NCBI GenBank assembly: GCA_016795365.1
Contig: JAEUHN010000020.1
Span: 1 to 64,000, forward strand
Length of the DNA: 64,000 nucleotides
Direction of reading: 5' to 3'
Source: Verrucomicrobiaceae bacterium
GTDB taxonomy: Bacteria > Verrucomicrobiota > Verrucomicrobiia > Verrucomicrobiales > Verrucomicrobiaceae
Below the pieces are notes generated by a model, which saw only the letters and a program-made list of their open reading frames with translations, was not told where the DNA came from and made no database searches. Position numbers and translations under genes: made by a program. Shown here one piece after another: positions 8,679 to 17,826 of this stretch; positions within the stretch are counted from its first letter, which is position 1, and each line of letters opens with the position of its first letter.

Positions 8679-10925
8679 ATGAAGACCCGCCTGGCGAAGG
8701 TCTACGTGCTTGCGGTGTTGCTGTGGCTCGCTGGTTGGTATGGACTGCCACGATGGGTTCAACTGCCGCCTGGTCTTTTGACTGAGCCGAAGCCTGGGCG
8801 AATCTATTGTGCGGCGGACGGCACTCGTCTTCGACAGATGCTCAATGATGACGGGCTTCGCATGATGGCTCCTGTGGGGTTCGATGAGATGCCCGAAGAT
8901 CTGATCCACGCGACGCTGGCAGCGGAGGACAAACGGTTCTTCAGTCATGGAGGAGTGGACCTTCTGGCGGTGCTTCGGGCGGCCGTGGGGAACCTTGGCT
9001 CCAGAAGAGTGACATCCGGCGCTTCCACGATTACGCAGCAGCTGATCAAGGTCAGTTCGCCCGCCCAAGTTCGTGATTGGCGGACCAAGGTGATCGAGGC
9101 GCTGCAGGCGCGGCATCTTGAGATGAAGTGGACGAAGTCCCAGATCCTGGAGGCCTACTTGAACCGGGTGGGTTATGGCAATCTGTTCACTGGTTGTTCG
9201 GCAGCGGCGCAGGGCTATTTCCATAAGCCCTTGAGCGATCTCACGGCGGCTGAATGTGCGTTTCTAGCCGCGCTTCCGCAGGCGCCGAGCAGGCTGAATC
9301 CGTTTCGTTCCGCAGATCGCGTGACGGTTCGGCAGCAGTGGATCATCGAGAGGATGCGAGAGCTTGGATGGTTGGAGGGCGAGGCCTTCGAGGTGGCTCG
9401 CGATCAGCGCATTCGATTGCAGCGTTACCTGGGAGGCTTCCTCGCGCCCCATGCTGTGGGTCTCCTGAATGAAGAAGTCACGTCCGATGAGCGCGAAGTC
9501 ACGACCACCTTGGAGGCGGTTCTTCAGCGACGAATCGAGAGCATCGTTGCCAACCGTCTGGAGGGGCTGCGTGCACGACATGTGGAGCACGCTGCCTGTG
9601 TGGTGATCGAGAACGCGACGGGCAAGGTGGTGGCGATGGTGGGATCTCGCGACTTTTTCTCTGAAGATGGTGGCCAAATCAACGGAGCCTGGGTGCCGCA
9701 CTCGCCGGGCTCCGCATTGAAGCCTTTCACCTACGCGCTGGCCTTCGAACGAGGACGACACGGGGCGAGCATGGTTCCCGATCTTCCGGTCGAGTATCAG
9801 ACGCCCACAGGTCTGTATCGCCCCGAGAACTACGACCACCGTTACTACGGCCCGATGACTTACCGCGAGGCACTGGGCAACTCACTCAACGTCTCGGCGG
9901 TGCGTGTGCTTCAGTCTGCTGGTGGTGCGGAGAAGCTCCTGGGACTGTTGCATGAACTCGGCTTCAGCACCTTGACCGAGTCGGCAGAGCATTATGGTCT
10001 AGGGCTTACGATCGGGAATGCTCCGGTGCGATTGATGGAATTGACCAATGCCTATGCAGCCCTGGCTCGCGGAGGCGAGTGGCGGTCTTGGACTCTGCGT
10101 GCCGAGCATGTGGCGAAGGATTCGAAGCGCGTGCTGTCCTCGACTTCATGCTTCTTGGTGGCTGACATTCTGAGTGACAATCAAGCGCGTCTCCTCACCT
10201 TCGGTCCTCATTCGCCCTTGCGATTGCCATTCCGGGTGGCGGTGAAAACAGGCACCAGCACCAACTACCGAGACAACTGGGCTGTGGGATTCACGCCTGA
10301 ATACACCGTGGGCGTGTGGGCCGGAAACTTTGAAGGCCAGCCGATGGAAGACGTGACGGGCGTCACCGGCGCAGGGCCGATCTTTCGTGATGTGTTCCTC
10401 GTGCTGAATGATCGTCACAGGCAAACGTGGTTCAGCGATCCTCCCGAGGTGAGCCGGTTGCGGATTGATCCTCGAAACGGAAAACTGGCACCCACCCAAG
10501 GGCCGCCGTTACGGGCGAGCAGAGAGGAGGTCTTTGTTCGCGATAGCCGTCCAGTCGTCGCCGATGCGCATGACTACGAGCCCAAAACTGGTGCTGCCTT
10601 CTTGCCGCCTATCTACGCGAAGTGGGTGGCCAGTGCGGACAATCGCTGGGGCAACCTCGTGGCGGTTGCGGGGCACGAGAACGAGGAGTGGCGAATCTTG
10701 AGCCCTGCGGATGGTTTGGTGGTTCGGCTCGATCCCGATTTGCCTGGGGGCAAGGTGTTGATTCTCCGGGCCGATGCAGAGGTTCAGTGGGTCTCGCCCA
10801 CGCTCAGGATCGTGAAGCAGGGAGCAGACGGACAGGCGTTGCTTGCGGACGGCGAGCATGAGATCAAGGCGAGCTTCCAGGGCAAAACTCAGTCTGTGCG
10901 GATTCGCGTGGAGCATCCTCGGTGA
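8679..10925 (+). CDS. pbpC: Penicillin-binding protein 1C (bifunctional class A PBP)
   Basis: 748 residues from ATG 8679, which directly precedes the membrane anchor (VYVLAVLLWLAGWYG); open frame extends to 8598, but that sequence is not anchor-like. The glycosyltransferase 51 domain has the catalytic AAEDKRFFSHGGVD (Glu83) and TITQQLIK. The transpeptidase domain carries SALK (SxxK, nucleophile Ser), SLN (SxN) and KTGTS. A C-terminal ~85-residue beta domain matches the PBP1C-specific tail in position. The enzyme polymerises and crosslinks peptidoglycan at the outer face of the inner membrane. The usual partner, an alpha-2-macroglobulin-like protein, is not adjacent. Confidence 0.95.
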   Translation: MKTRLAKVYVLAVLLWLAGWYGLPRWVQLPPGLLTEPKPGRIYCAADGTRLRQMLNDDGLRMMAPVGFDEMPEDLIHATLAAEDKRFFSHGGVDLLAVLRAAVGNLGSRRVTSGASTITQQLIKVSSPAQVRDWRTKVIEALQARHLEMKWTKSQILEAYLNRVGYGNLFTGCSAAAQGYFHKPLSDLTAAECAFLAALPQAPSRLNPFRSADRVTVRQQWIIERMRELGWLEGEAFEVARDQRIRLQRYLGGFLAPHAVGLLNEEVTSDEREVTTTLEAVLQRRIESIVANRLEGLRARHVEHAACVVIENATGKVVAMVGSRDFFSEDGGQINGAWVPHSPGSALKPFTYALAFERGRHGASMVPDLPVEYQTPTGLYRPENYDHRYYGPMTYREALGNSLNVSAVRVLQSAGGAEKLLGLLHELGFSTLTESAEHYGLGLTIGNAPVRLMELTNAYAALARGGEWRSWTLRAEHVAKDSKRVLSSTSCFLVADILSDNQARLLTFGPHSPLRLPFRVAVKTGTSTNYRDNWAVGFTPEYTVGVWAGNFEGQPMEDVTGVTGAGPIFRDVFLVLNDRHRQTWFSDPPEVSRLRIDPRNGKLAPTQGPPLRASREEVFVRDSRPVVADAHDYEPKTGAAFLPPIYAKWVASADNRWGNLVAVAGHENEEWRILSPADGLVVRLDPDLPGGKVLILRADAEVQWVSPTLRIVKQGADGQALLADGEHEIKASFQGKTQSVRIRVEHPR

Positions 10926-11221
10926 GGCAAACGATGGGCGGGATCGCGTGGGACATCGGGAATCGGCTCTGTTCTTCAACGCGAGTCCACACCGAATGGG
11001 CCTCGAATGCAGCTTTGCTGCTGTCTGAGGAGGATTCGAGTGGCAAGCGTGGTGACTCGTAGTGAATTCAAAGTCTCGACGGGTCTTTCGATGTCCGCTC
11101 GTGACTCCAACGAACTCGTGGCCCGTGGCTTGTTTGGAGCACCTGGGAAGAATCGAAGTTTCCCAACTTGCCACTTGCCAGATGAGGAGCCCCCGCCACT
11201 ATTCGCGCTCCGCCAACCGCG
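10926..11221. other. Intergenic stretch with nothing recognised
   Basis: About 296 bp between pbpC and tRNA-Pro. No convincing frame, hairpin terminator with a T-run, or repeat is seen on either strand. The reverse-strand frame crossing it is a shadow extending from inside pbpC. Confidence 0.5.
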
Positions 11222-11298
<77 letters not shown>

Positions 11299-11327
11299 TC
11301 GTTTCCGATGGTCAGCGCATTGAAGAA

Positions 11328-12794
11328 TCAAAGCAGTGGTGTGAACAGGCGGGCAACGCCGTTGCGGAAGCGTTCCGGCAGTGTCTGGGATGCGAGCGTT
11401 TCTAAGGTGACCTCGGTGCTGCGTGCGAGTTTTTGATCGAAACTGCGATTCAGAGTGGGGGCAAGCTGATCATCGAAGCATGCGAGATTGAACTCGAAGT
11501 TCAGCTTCAGACTGCGCGGATCGAGGTTCGTGCTGCCGATCATCGAGAAGATGCCGTCGATGGTCAGAAGCTTCGAATGGTCAAAAGGCATGCCGCTTTC
11601 GAAGATGCGAATGCCGCGCCGCAGGAAGGGCGCATACATGGTGCGTGATGCCCAGTGGACGAACGGAATATTGTTCGCGCCTCCCGAAGGCGTGATGATC
11701 CTCACGCGCACGCCACGCAGGGCACAGGAGATCAACGAGGAGAAAATCGGTTCCGGCGGCAGGAAGTAGGGCGAAATAATTCGCACCTCACGCTTGGCGC
11801 TGTCGAGTGCCGTAGCGATGGCGAGGCTGATCGTCTGCATATCATCGTCGGGACCATCCGGCAGACCGATGATGGAGACGTCGCCCGGCATCTCGAGATC
11901 GGGATACCATTTGTTGCCCTGCAGCCATTCGCCAGTGCAGAAATGCCAGTCTTCGGCGAAGACGCGTTGCATCTGGCTGACCACGGGACCTTCCACCAGG
12001 AAGTGAAGATCGGCGACGGGATGGGTGGGGGATTCGTTGAGCATGTTGCCCTGACGAATGTTCATGCCGCCGGTGAAGCCTGTCTTGCCGTCGATAATCA
12101 GCAGCTTGCGATGATTACGCAGATTCATCGTGATCAGCCGGTTCAGAAGCGAAGGCGGCATGAAGCGATGGGCCTGCACGCCACGCTTGCGCAGCACCGT
12201 GGTGATGGGTGGCCAGTCGTAGCGTGTGCCGGCATCATCGACCATCACGCAGACTTCCACGCCGCGCTGCACTGCACGGTCCAGCGCATCGACGAAGCGT
12301 GCCCCGATCCCTTTAGACTCAAAGATGTAGCTGATCAGCGAGATCGAGTGCTGCGCGGACTCGATCGCCTCCAGCATGGCTGGCATCGCTTCGTCCCCGT
12401 TGTGAAGTGGTCGAACGGCATTGCCACCCACAAGCGCGAGGCGTGACAAGGTCTTGAGGCTATTCACCAAGCCCGGCATCGACTGCACCTCCGTCTCCCA
12501 TTCGGGCAGGAGATGAGGCATGTAGGCGTTGCCACGTTCCCCATACGACTCCACCGCCTCGCGGTAACGACGACCACTGCGGCGAATGATATTGATGCCG
12601 AGCAAAAGATAGAGCAGCGCGCCCAGCAGCGGCACCAGCGCGATGAGCGCCACCCAGTAGCCAGCGGCGCGGGGATCGTTCTTGCGCAGAATCACATGCA
12701 GCAGAGCGCCACCAGCGGCTACGATCTCAAGGATCAAAAGGAACCAATGCCAGGCCGTGGGAAGGTATTCGTGCAGCAAACGCATCGGCGACAC
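11328..12794 (-). CDS. cls: Cardiolipin synthase (phospholipase D family)
   Basis: 488 residues with the layout of ClsA: two N-terminal membrane helices (about 15-35 and 44-67) followed by two HKD phosphodiesterase motifs. The first is HRKLLIIDGKTGFTGGMNI, the second HSKLLTIDGIFSMIGSTNLDPRS. The enzyme condenses phosphatidylglycerol or transfers phosphatidyl groups to make cardiolipin in the inner membrane. A second in-frame ATG three codons later is an equally good start. The gene begins 6 bp after the stop of the CorA-like gene, so the two are probably one transcript. Confidence 0.95.
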   Translation of the reverse strand: MSPMRLLHEYLPTAWHWFLLILEIVAAGGALLHVILRKNDPRAAGYWVALIALVPLLGALLYLLLGINIIRRSGRRYREAVESYGERGNAYMPHLLPEWETEVQSMPGLVNSLKTLSRLALVGGNAVRPLHNGDEAMPAMLEAIESAQHSISLISYIFESKGIGARFVDALDRAVQRGVEVCVMVDDAGTRYDWPPITTVLRKRGVQAHRFMPPSLLNRLITMNLRNHRKLLIIDGKTGFTGGMNIRQGNMLNESPTHPVADLHFLVEGPVVSQMQRVFAEDWHFCTGEWLQGNKWYPDLEMPGDVSIIGLPDGPDDDMQTISLAIATALDSAKREVRIISPYFLPPEPIFSSLISCALRGVRVRIITPSGGANNIPFVHWASRTMYAPFLRRGIRIFESGMPFDHSKLLTIDGIFSMIGSTNLDPRSLKLNFEFNLACFDDQLAPTLNRSFDQKLARSTEVTLETLASQTLPERFRNGVARLFTPLL

Positions 12795-12800
12795 TGTCGC

Positions 12801-13520
12801 TCAAGAACAGCGCTTCGCCAGCACGACACTCAAAACCACACCCGCGACACAACCAATGATCACAATCAATGGGAAGGCGGCGTTCGAGTTCTCAAATCCA
12901 TTATGAATCTCCATGCCGAACACGCTTGCCAAGGCGGTCAGCGGCAGGAACATCGCGGCGAGCAGGTTGATTCGATGCGCGGTCTTGGCCATCGACTGCG
13001 CGGACTGAGCCTGTGATTCCGCCTGCTTGGCCGCTGTGAAGTTGAGGCCGAACTGCGCATCCTGCATGAGCAGTTCCGCCGTTCGTTCAATCTCGGCAGC
13101 CTTGTCACGTAGGTTCAGCAAATCGCGGTCCGACTTCATCAAGTCGCGTGCCTGCTGCATGGCCCGATGCATTCCGCGAGCAGCCCGGAGCAGGGGAGTG
13201 AGGGATTCGAGCACCGCATGAAACTCGGCTGCTGAAGTCGCACTCGCCTCGCCCTCGTCCAAGGTCTGGAGACGCTCGTCATATTGCGCCAGCAAGTGCT
13301 GAAGACCCTCAAGGCCCGCATCGTCGTGAGTGCTCTTCCATTGGCCTGTCGGGTGACGCCAGAACAAGGCTGCCTTACGCTTGCGCTCGTTGGGCCCAGG
13401 CAATTCATGCAGCACAATCAAGAGGTGCCCTTCCTCCCGCATCGCTCGCTGCGGCCCGGCTTCCGCGCCGAGCCGGTCGCGCAGTTCGAGCGGGAGATTC
13501 CAGGAAGAGGGGAGGGACAT
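12801..13520 (-). CDS. CorA-like membrane protein
   Basis: 239 residues with the end-layout of CorA metal channels: a soluble N-terminal part, a long helical stretch (about 95-180), then two closely spaced C-terminal membrane helices (NLLAAMFLPLTALASVFG and AAFPLIVIIGCVAGVVLSVV). CorA carries the selectivity motif GMN between its helices; here the matching position reads GMEI, with Glu in place of Asn. The protein is also shorter than CorA (about 316 aa). It is probably a divergent family member, and ion specificity should not be assumed. It is the first gene of a pair with cardiolipin synthase. Confidence 0.7.
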   Translation of the reverse strand: MSLPSSWNLPLELRDRLGAEAGPQRAMREEGHLLIVLHELPGPNERKRKAALFWRHPTGQWKSTHDDAGLEGLQHLLAQYDERLQTLDEGEASATSAAEFHAVLESLTPLLRAARGMHRAMQQARDLMKSDRDLLNLRDKAAEIERTAELLMQDAQFGLNFTAAKQAESQAQSAQSMAKTAHRINLLAAMFLPLTALASVFGMEIHNGFENSNAAFPLIVIIGCVAGVVLSVVLAKRCS

Positions 13521-13524
13521 TGAG

Positions 13525-13617
13525 GAAAGGATGAATGATGAAGTGTGAAGGATGAACCAAGACAGCCTGAAGAGGACGAAGTTGTTTCATCCTTCATCAC
13601 TCAGACTTCATCCTTTC
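13525..13617. repeat. Imperfect inverted repeat of GGATGAA motifs
   Basis: Two ~33-bp arms (13525-13557 and 13585-13617) are imperfect reverse complements. Both start and end with GAAAGGATGAA / AAGGATGAA-type sequence, with a diverged middle. The unit sits in the 98 bp between the NagB-like gene and the CorA-like gene. It can fold as a long hairpin but has no T-run. It may be a dispersed intergenic repeat. Confidence 0.5.
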
Positions 13618-13618
13618 G

Positions 13619-14557
13619 TTAGTGCATCTCCACCGCCACCTCGCCGATGCCGCCGCGGTAGTAGTTGAACTGCACATTCGGGTGATCAGCGAGCAAGCTC
13701 ATGGGCACGGCGCTGTCGGCGATGCCTTTGGAAATCATGAGCGCGGTCAAACGCTGGCCGAGCGGGTTGTCGTGCGCGCCGGCGTGCCAGATGCTCACCT
13801 TGTCTGACATCCAGGTTTCCTTGGGGCCGACGGTGATCGCCATCTTCGGCACCATCGTGATGTTGCCGCCACCGCTCGTGCGGGCGTTCTGTGAGAGCGT
13901 GATCGGATGCAGTTCAACAATGCGCGTGCCCAGCTTGCGATACTCCGCAGGTGAAGGCGGCTCGCTCTTGTATTTGCCGGTGCGCTTGAGTGGATCGTTG
14001 AAGGCCCAGTGCTTGATGTCGCCCTGGCCACCCTGCATCACCGCGCAACGCACACCCGCGTTCCACGAAGCGACATACGGCTTCACATCGCCGCGCGGGA
14101 AGTGGAGGTTCGAGTCCGGCATGACGAGCTTCTTGTTAATGCGGTTGAAGCACAGTTCACGGTCTGCCTTCTCGAAGGACAGCGGATGCGTCACCGGCAC
14201 CTCGCGCTTCGTTTGATCGTCATACCATTCGTCCATGCCCCAGAAGTGCGCGGTCTTCAGATTGAGCCCGAGTTCATTCACCAAGCGTGCCACGAGCGGC
14301 AGTTGCTCGGTGGGACCGATGGGACCGCAGATGCCGACCGGATTGTCTGCGGTCGATTGCTTCCAGGCGTGGATGTATTCGAGTGCTTCGGCCAGGTAGA
14401 AATCCTCAAGCGTGTCATAGAACACGACCTTGAACCCTGGGCGCGAGAGCTTGAACAAGTCCTTCGGCGTCAGGCGCGCGGCTTCCTGGATGAGACTGTC
14501 GTCGAGCGTGGTGTAGTCCCACCAGTCGGGGGCGATGTGGCTGAGTTTGCGAGGCAT
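13619..14557 (-). CDS. NagB-like glucosamine-6-phosphate deaminase family protein
   Basis: 312 residues from ATG 14557 ([13 protein letters not shown]). The fold of glucosamine-6-phosphate deaminase / 6-phosphogluconolactonase is suggested by [14 protein letters not shown] (phosphate loop), [11 protein letters not shown] (equivalent to GLDEY), [14 protein letters not shown] (equivalent to GIGxDGHIAFNEP) and [12 protein letters not shown]. In the third motif the catalytic His is kept, but the aligned catalytic Asp and Glu become Ile and Asp. It is also longer than E. coli NagB (266 aa). So it is a sugar-phosphate-related protein of this superfamily, and deaminase activity is uncertain. Confidence 0.75.
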   Translation of the reverse strand: MPRKLSHIAPDWWDYTTLDDSLIQEAARLTPKDLFKLSRPGFKVVFYDTLEDFYLAEALEYIHAWKQSTADNPVGICGPIGPTEQLPLVARLVNELGLNLKTAHFWGMDEWYDDQTKREVPVTHPLSFEKADRELCFNRINKKLVMPDSNLHFPRGDVKPYVASWNAGVRCAVMQGGQGDIKHWAFNDPLKRTGKYKSEPPSPAEYRKLGTRIVELHPITLSQNARTSGGGNITMVPKMAITVGPKETWMSDKVSIWHAGAHDNPLGQRLTALMISKGIADSAVPMSLLADHPNVQFNYYRGGIGEVAVEMH

Positions 14558-14760
14558 AAGAGAATGAAAGCGGAGTGGCTGGACTCTTGGCAAGAACGAA
14601 CGCGGGGAGGCTTAGATTTCGTCGGAGCGATGCAAGCACGGCGTGATGTCGGTTCCGTTGAGGGGAACAGCATTTTTCAATGCTGCTGAGGTGTGTGGCA
14701 TCGAGACCGCCTCAGCCCATTCGTTGAGGACGAGTCGGAGGACGAGGGCGAAAATCAGCA

Positions 14761-16686
14761 CTACAAATCACTCGGCATCCGCCAGTCTCCGCGCGGCGAC
14801 AGCGCGACGGAGCCCACCTTGGGGCCATCGGGCATGGAGCTGCGCTTGAACTGCTGGGTGCGGAAGCGGCGCAGGAAGTGCGCGAGCCAGTGTTCGACTT
14901 TCGCGGACGTGTGCTGGCCTTCGAATGCGAGCTTCGCCAGGAAGGCGATCTTGTCTGGCGAGCAGCCGTGGCGCACATGATGGAAGAGAAAGAAATCGAC
15001 CAGCTCATACGGTCCCACGCTGTCCTCGGTCTTCTGGGCGATGTGGCCCGTGGCGCTGGCAGGCAGGAGTTCGGGCGAGATGGGAGTGTCGAGAATGTCC
15101 CTCAGCACCGCGCTGGCCTTGACGAACGATGGCTGCGCAGCGCACCAATCAATGAGGTAACGCACGAGCGTTTTGGGCACGCCGGCATTCACATGATACA
15201 TGGACATGTGATCGCCATTGAAGGTGCACCATCCGAGTGCCGCCTCCGATAGATCACCAGTGCCCACGACGATGCCGTTGGTCTGATTCGCCACATCCAT
15301 GAGCACCTGCGTGCGTTCGCGAGCCTGAGCGTTTTCAAAGGTGATATCGTGGGCTCCGGCGTGGTCGATGTCCTTCAGATGCTGAGTGACAGCCGCCTTG
15401 ATCGAGATCGTGCGCAGCTTGATCCCGAGGGCTTTTGCGAGTTCGACCGCATTGCCTTTCGTGCGCGAAGTCGTGCCCATGCCTGGCATCGTGATGGCGA
15501 GGATGCTTGTGCCCCTGATGTGCCCTCGGTCCAGGGCGGCTTGAGCAACGAGCAGGGCGAGCGTGGAGTCCAGTCCTCCCGAAAGGCCGATGACGAGTGT
15601 CTTGGATTTCGTGGCCATCACACGACGGGCAAGTGCCGTGGCCTGAATCGCGAAGATCTCCTGGCAGACAGCACTGCGATCAGCCTGCGAGGATGGCACG
15701 AATGGATGAGCGCTCACTTGGCGATGGAGGTCCTTGGCCTTCCTGATGATGGGGCTGTTCCCCAGCGTGAACTGAATCCGATCGCCGCCGATGGACTCTG
15801 CCTTGGCGTCACGGAAGCTCGCGTTGTGCAAACGATCTTGATGCAGTCGCTGCAGGTCAATGTCGGCGATGATCGAACGGGTTGCGAAATCAAAGCGCTG
15901 CGACTCGGCAAGGATGGAGCCATTCTCCGCGATCAGGCTGTGGCCGCTGAAGACGAGGTCGGTCGATGACTCGCCGGGCCCCGCTGCGCTGTAGATATAA
16001 GCACTCACGCAGCGTCCTGACTGTTGAGTGACGAGCTGGCGACGATACTCCGCCTTGCCGAGCAATTCGTCGCTGGCTGACAAATTCAGCAGCACTGTTG
16101 CTCCAGCGAGCGCGGCCTTGCTTGATGGCGGAATCACAGTCCACAGATCTTCGCAGATCTCGATCGCAATCCGGCACTCTGGCAAGTCGGTCGCTTCGAA
16201 GATGAGCCCGGTGCCGAAGGAGACGGGAATATCGCCGATGTAAGCGAATTCGCGGCTCAAGGTGGACGCCGGTGAGAACCATCGACGCTCGTAGAACTCC
16301 CACGAATTCGGCAGGTGCGACTTCGGAACCAAACCCAGCACCTGGCCCTGATGCAAGACCGCTGCCACATTGTAGAGGCGATCATCGACGGCGAAGGGCA
16401 GCCCCACGATCACCAGGGCGGGCACGTTGGCGAGCTTGTCCGTCAGCAGTCGAAGGCCGTCGATGGCTTCCTGGCGGAAGCCCGCATTCATGAACAGGTC
16501 GCCACATGAGTAACCCGTGAGGCACAGCTCGGGAAAAGTGATGACCTGTGCCCCTTGCTTTGCCAGAGCCTTGGACGAGCGAGCAATCTCCTGGACGTTG
16601 GCTGCCACATTGCCCAAATGTAAGGCGGGCGTGCAGGCTGCGACGCGGACGAATCCGTGCGAGTTCAGGGAAGTAGCGGTGCTCAT
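14761..16686 (-). CDS. nadE: Glutamine-dependent NAD+ synthetase
   Basis: 641 residues, the two-domain glutamine-using form. The N-terminal nitrilase-like amidase has its Glu-Lys-Cys triad in ITFPELCLTGYS, VPKSHLPNSWEFYE and IAIEICEDLW. It releases ammonia, which is channelled to the C-terminal synthetase. That domain shows the ATP pyrophosphatase loop LSGGLDSTLALL and GTGDLSEAALGWCTFNGDHMSMYHVN. The product is NAD+ from deamido-NAD+, the last step of the pathway whose first steps include nadA at 1231. The gene stands alone: a terminator for the next gene lies upstream, and ~200 bp separate it from the NagB-like gene. Confidence 0.96.
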   Translation of the reverse strand: MSTATSLNSHGFVRVAACTPALHLGNVAANVQEIARSSKALAKQGAQVITFPELCLTGYSCGDLFMNAGFRQEAIDGLRLLTDKLANVPALVIVGLPFAVDDRLYNVAAVLHQGQVLGLVPKSHLPNSWEFYERRWFSPASTLSREFAYIGDIPVSFGTGLIFEATDLPECRIAIEICEDLWTVIPPSSKAALAGATVLLNLSASDELLGKAEYRRQLVTQQSGRCVSAYIYSAAGPGESSTDLVFSGHSLIAENGSILAESQRFDFATRSIIADIDLQRLHQDRLHNASFRDAKAESIGGDRIQFTLGNSPIIRKAKDLHRQVSAHPFVPSSQADRSAVCQEIFAIQATALARRVMATKSKTLVIGLSGGLDSTLALLVAQAALDRGHIRGTSILAITMPGMGTTSRTKGNAVELAKALGIKLRTISIKAAVTQHLKDIDHAGAHDITFENAQARERTQVLMDVANQTNGIVVGTGDLSEAALGWCTFNGDHMSMYHVNAGVPKTLVRYLIDWCAAQPSFVKASAVLRDILDTPISPELLPASATGHIAQKTEDSVGPYELVDFFLFHHVRHGCSPDKIAFLAKLAFEGQHTSAKVEHWLAHFLRRFRTQQFKRSSMPDGPKVGSVALSPRGDWRMPSDL

Positions 16687-16759
16687 GAGGGGGGCAGTGT
16701 GCCCTGGGAAGAAGCTTCGTGCATCAAGGTTTTGTGTCGGTGGAGACAGTTCGAGCCAA

Positions 16760-16794
16760 CAAAAAACTCCTGAGCCTCAGCGTGCCCAGGAGTT
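16760..16794 (-). terminator. Rho-independent terminator after the TIM-barrel gene
   Basis: Read on the minus strand, ACTCCTG and CAGGAGT pair around a 14-nt loop and are followed by TTTTTTG. It lies 35 bp past the stop of the isomerase-like gene and upstream of nadE, separating the two transcripts. Confidence 0.7.
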
Positions 16795-16827
16795 CTTCGT
16801 TTGTCGATTGGTGCTCGCGAGCGAGTG

Positions 16828-17685
16828 CTACCACTTCACGCTCTTGAGGTAGTCCAGGTGCTTCGGCAGCTGGTCCAGCACGGAGTCGCTCTCATCTTCG
16901 ATGAAGTAGTGCTTCATGCCAATCTTCTGCGCGGTGGAGAGCACCGATGGCCAGTCCACCTGACCTTGGCCAAGCACGACGTTGTTGTTCACGTCGGTGT
17001 GGCCGGTGAGGGCTCCTGTGGCCACGCCTTTCTTCAGATCCTTCAGATGCATGAGCACCCAGCGATCGGGGTAGATCTCCATCAGCTTCACGGGATTCTG
17101 GCCAGGGAAGACGATCCACAGCACGTCCAGCTGATACTTCACCGTGTCCGGTGTGGTCTGCTTGATCAGGCGATCTGCGAGCGTGCCACCTTCCGGTGCA
17201 GGCTGGAACTCGAAGCCATGCAGGTGGTAGAAGAATTTGATGCCTTCCTTTGCCAGGGCTTCACCCGCTTTGTTGAAGGTGGCGATCGCATCGGCGCACT
17301 CGGCGTCATCGAAGGTCTCTTTGTGGTCGATCCACGCGCAGCCCGCATACTTGATGCCGAGGATCTTGGCTTCCTTCACCACGTTATCGAGGTCGTTCTT
17401 CCAGCGACCATATCCAAAGTGGCTGCTCACGGCTTTGAGCCCGCGCTTGTCCAGCTCGGCGCGCATGGGCTCGGCTGCGAGGTCTGGCACACCGGAGGCG
17501 AGTTCCACTTCGACGATGCCCATCTCCTTCACCTTGTCGAGTGTCCAGGCCACACCGCGCAGCTTGAACTGCGAGCGCAGCGAGTAAAGCTGGAGCCCGG
17601 CGGGAGCATCGAAGCTGCCAGCGAAAGTGGAAAGGGAAGCAAGGGCCGCGAGCGCGGCGATGGAGGAGCGGAGCATGGTTTTCAT
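16828..17685 (-). CDS. Secreted sugar phosphate isomerase/epimerase-like TIM barrel
   Basis: 285 residues. The start at 17685 gives a clear signal peptide (MKTMLRSSIAALAALASLSTFAG); an earlier in-frame codon gives no such signal. The mature part matches the xylose-isomerase-like TIM barrel family: LQLYSLRSQ at strand 1, GIVEVELASG at strand 2, YHLHGFEFQP at a metal-binding strand, QLDVLWIVFPGQNP, MHLKDLKKG and the C-terminal IEDES. His, Asp and Glu at these strand ends are the usual divalent-metal ligands. Such proteins are common beside PVC-type secreted dehydrogenases, and this gene is divergent from one (141 bp between starts). The substrate is unknown. Confidence 0.85.
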   Translation of the reverse strand: MKTMLRSSIAALAALASLSTFAGSFDAPAGLQLYSLRSQFKLRGVAWTLDKVKEMGIVEVELASGVPDLAAEPMRAELDKRGLKAVSSHFGYGRWKNDLDNVVKEAKILGIKYAGCAWIDHKETFDDAECADAIATFNKAGEALAKEGIKFFYHLHGFEFQPAPEGGTLADRLIKQTTPDTVKYQLDVLWIVFPGQNPVKLMEIYPDRWVLMHLKDLKKGVATGALTGHTDVNNNVVLGQGQVDWPSVLSTAQKIGMKHYFIEDESDSVLDQLPKHLDYLKSVKW

Positions 17686-17826
17686 GAGGTGCAAAATCGA
17701 GCAGCCATCCAATCAGTCCCCGCGCTTTCGTGCAAGTCTGCGAGCACGGAAAGATGCAAATGCAGCACGCACATGCAGAGAAGTGCCCCGGCCGAAGCGT
17801 TTGGTTTGCCAGTTCTCGCACTGCCT

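Noticed and set aside
16801-17826. Extra 342 codons in front of the PVC cytochrome protein in the same open frame
   Set aside because: That part is antisense to the isomerase-like gene, which has a signal peptide and family motifs. The signal peptide at 17827 marks the true start.
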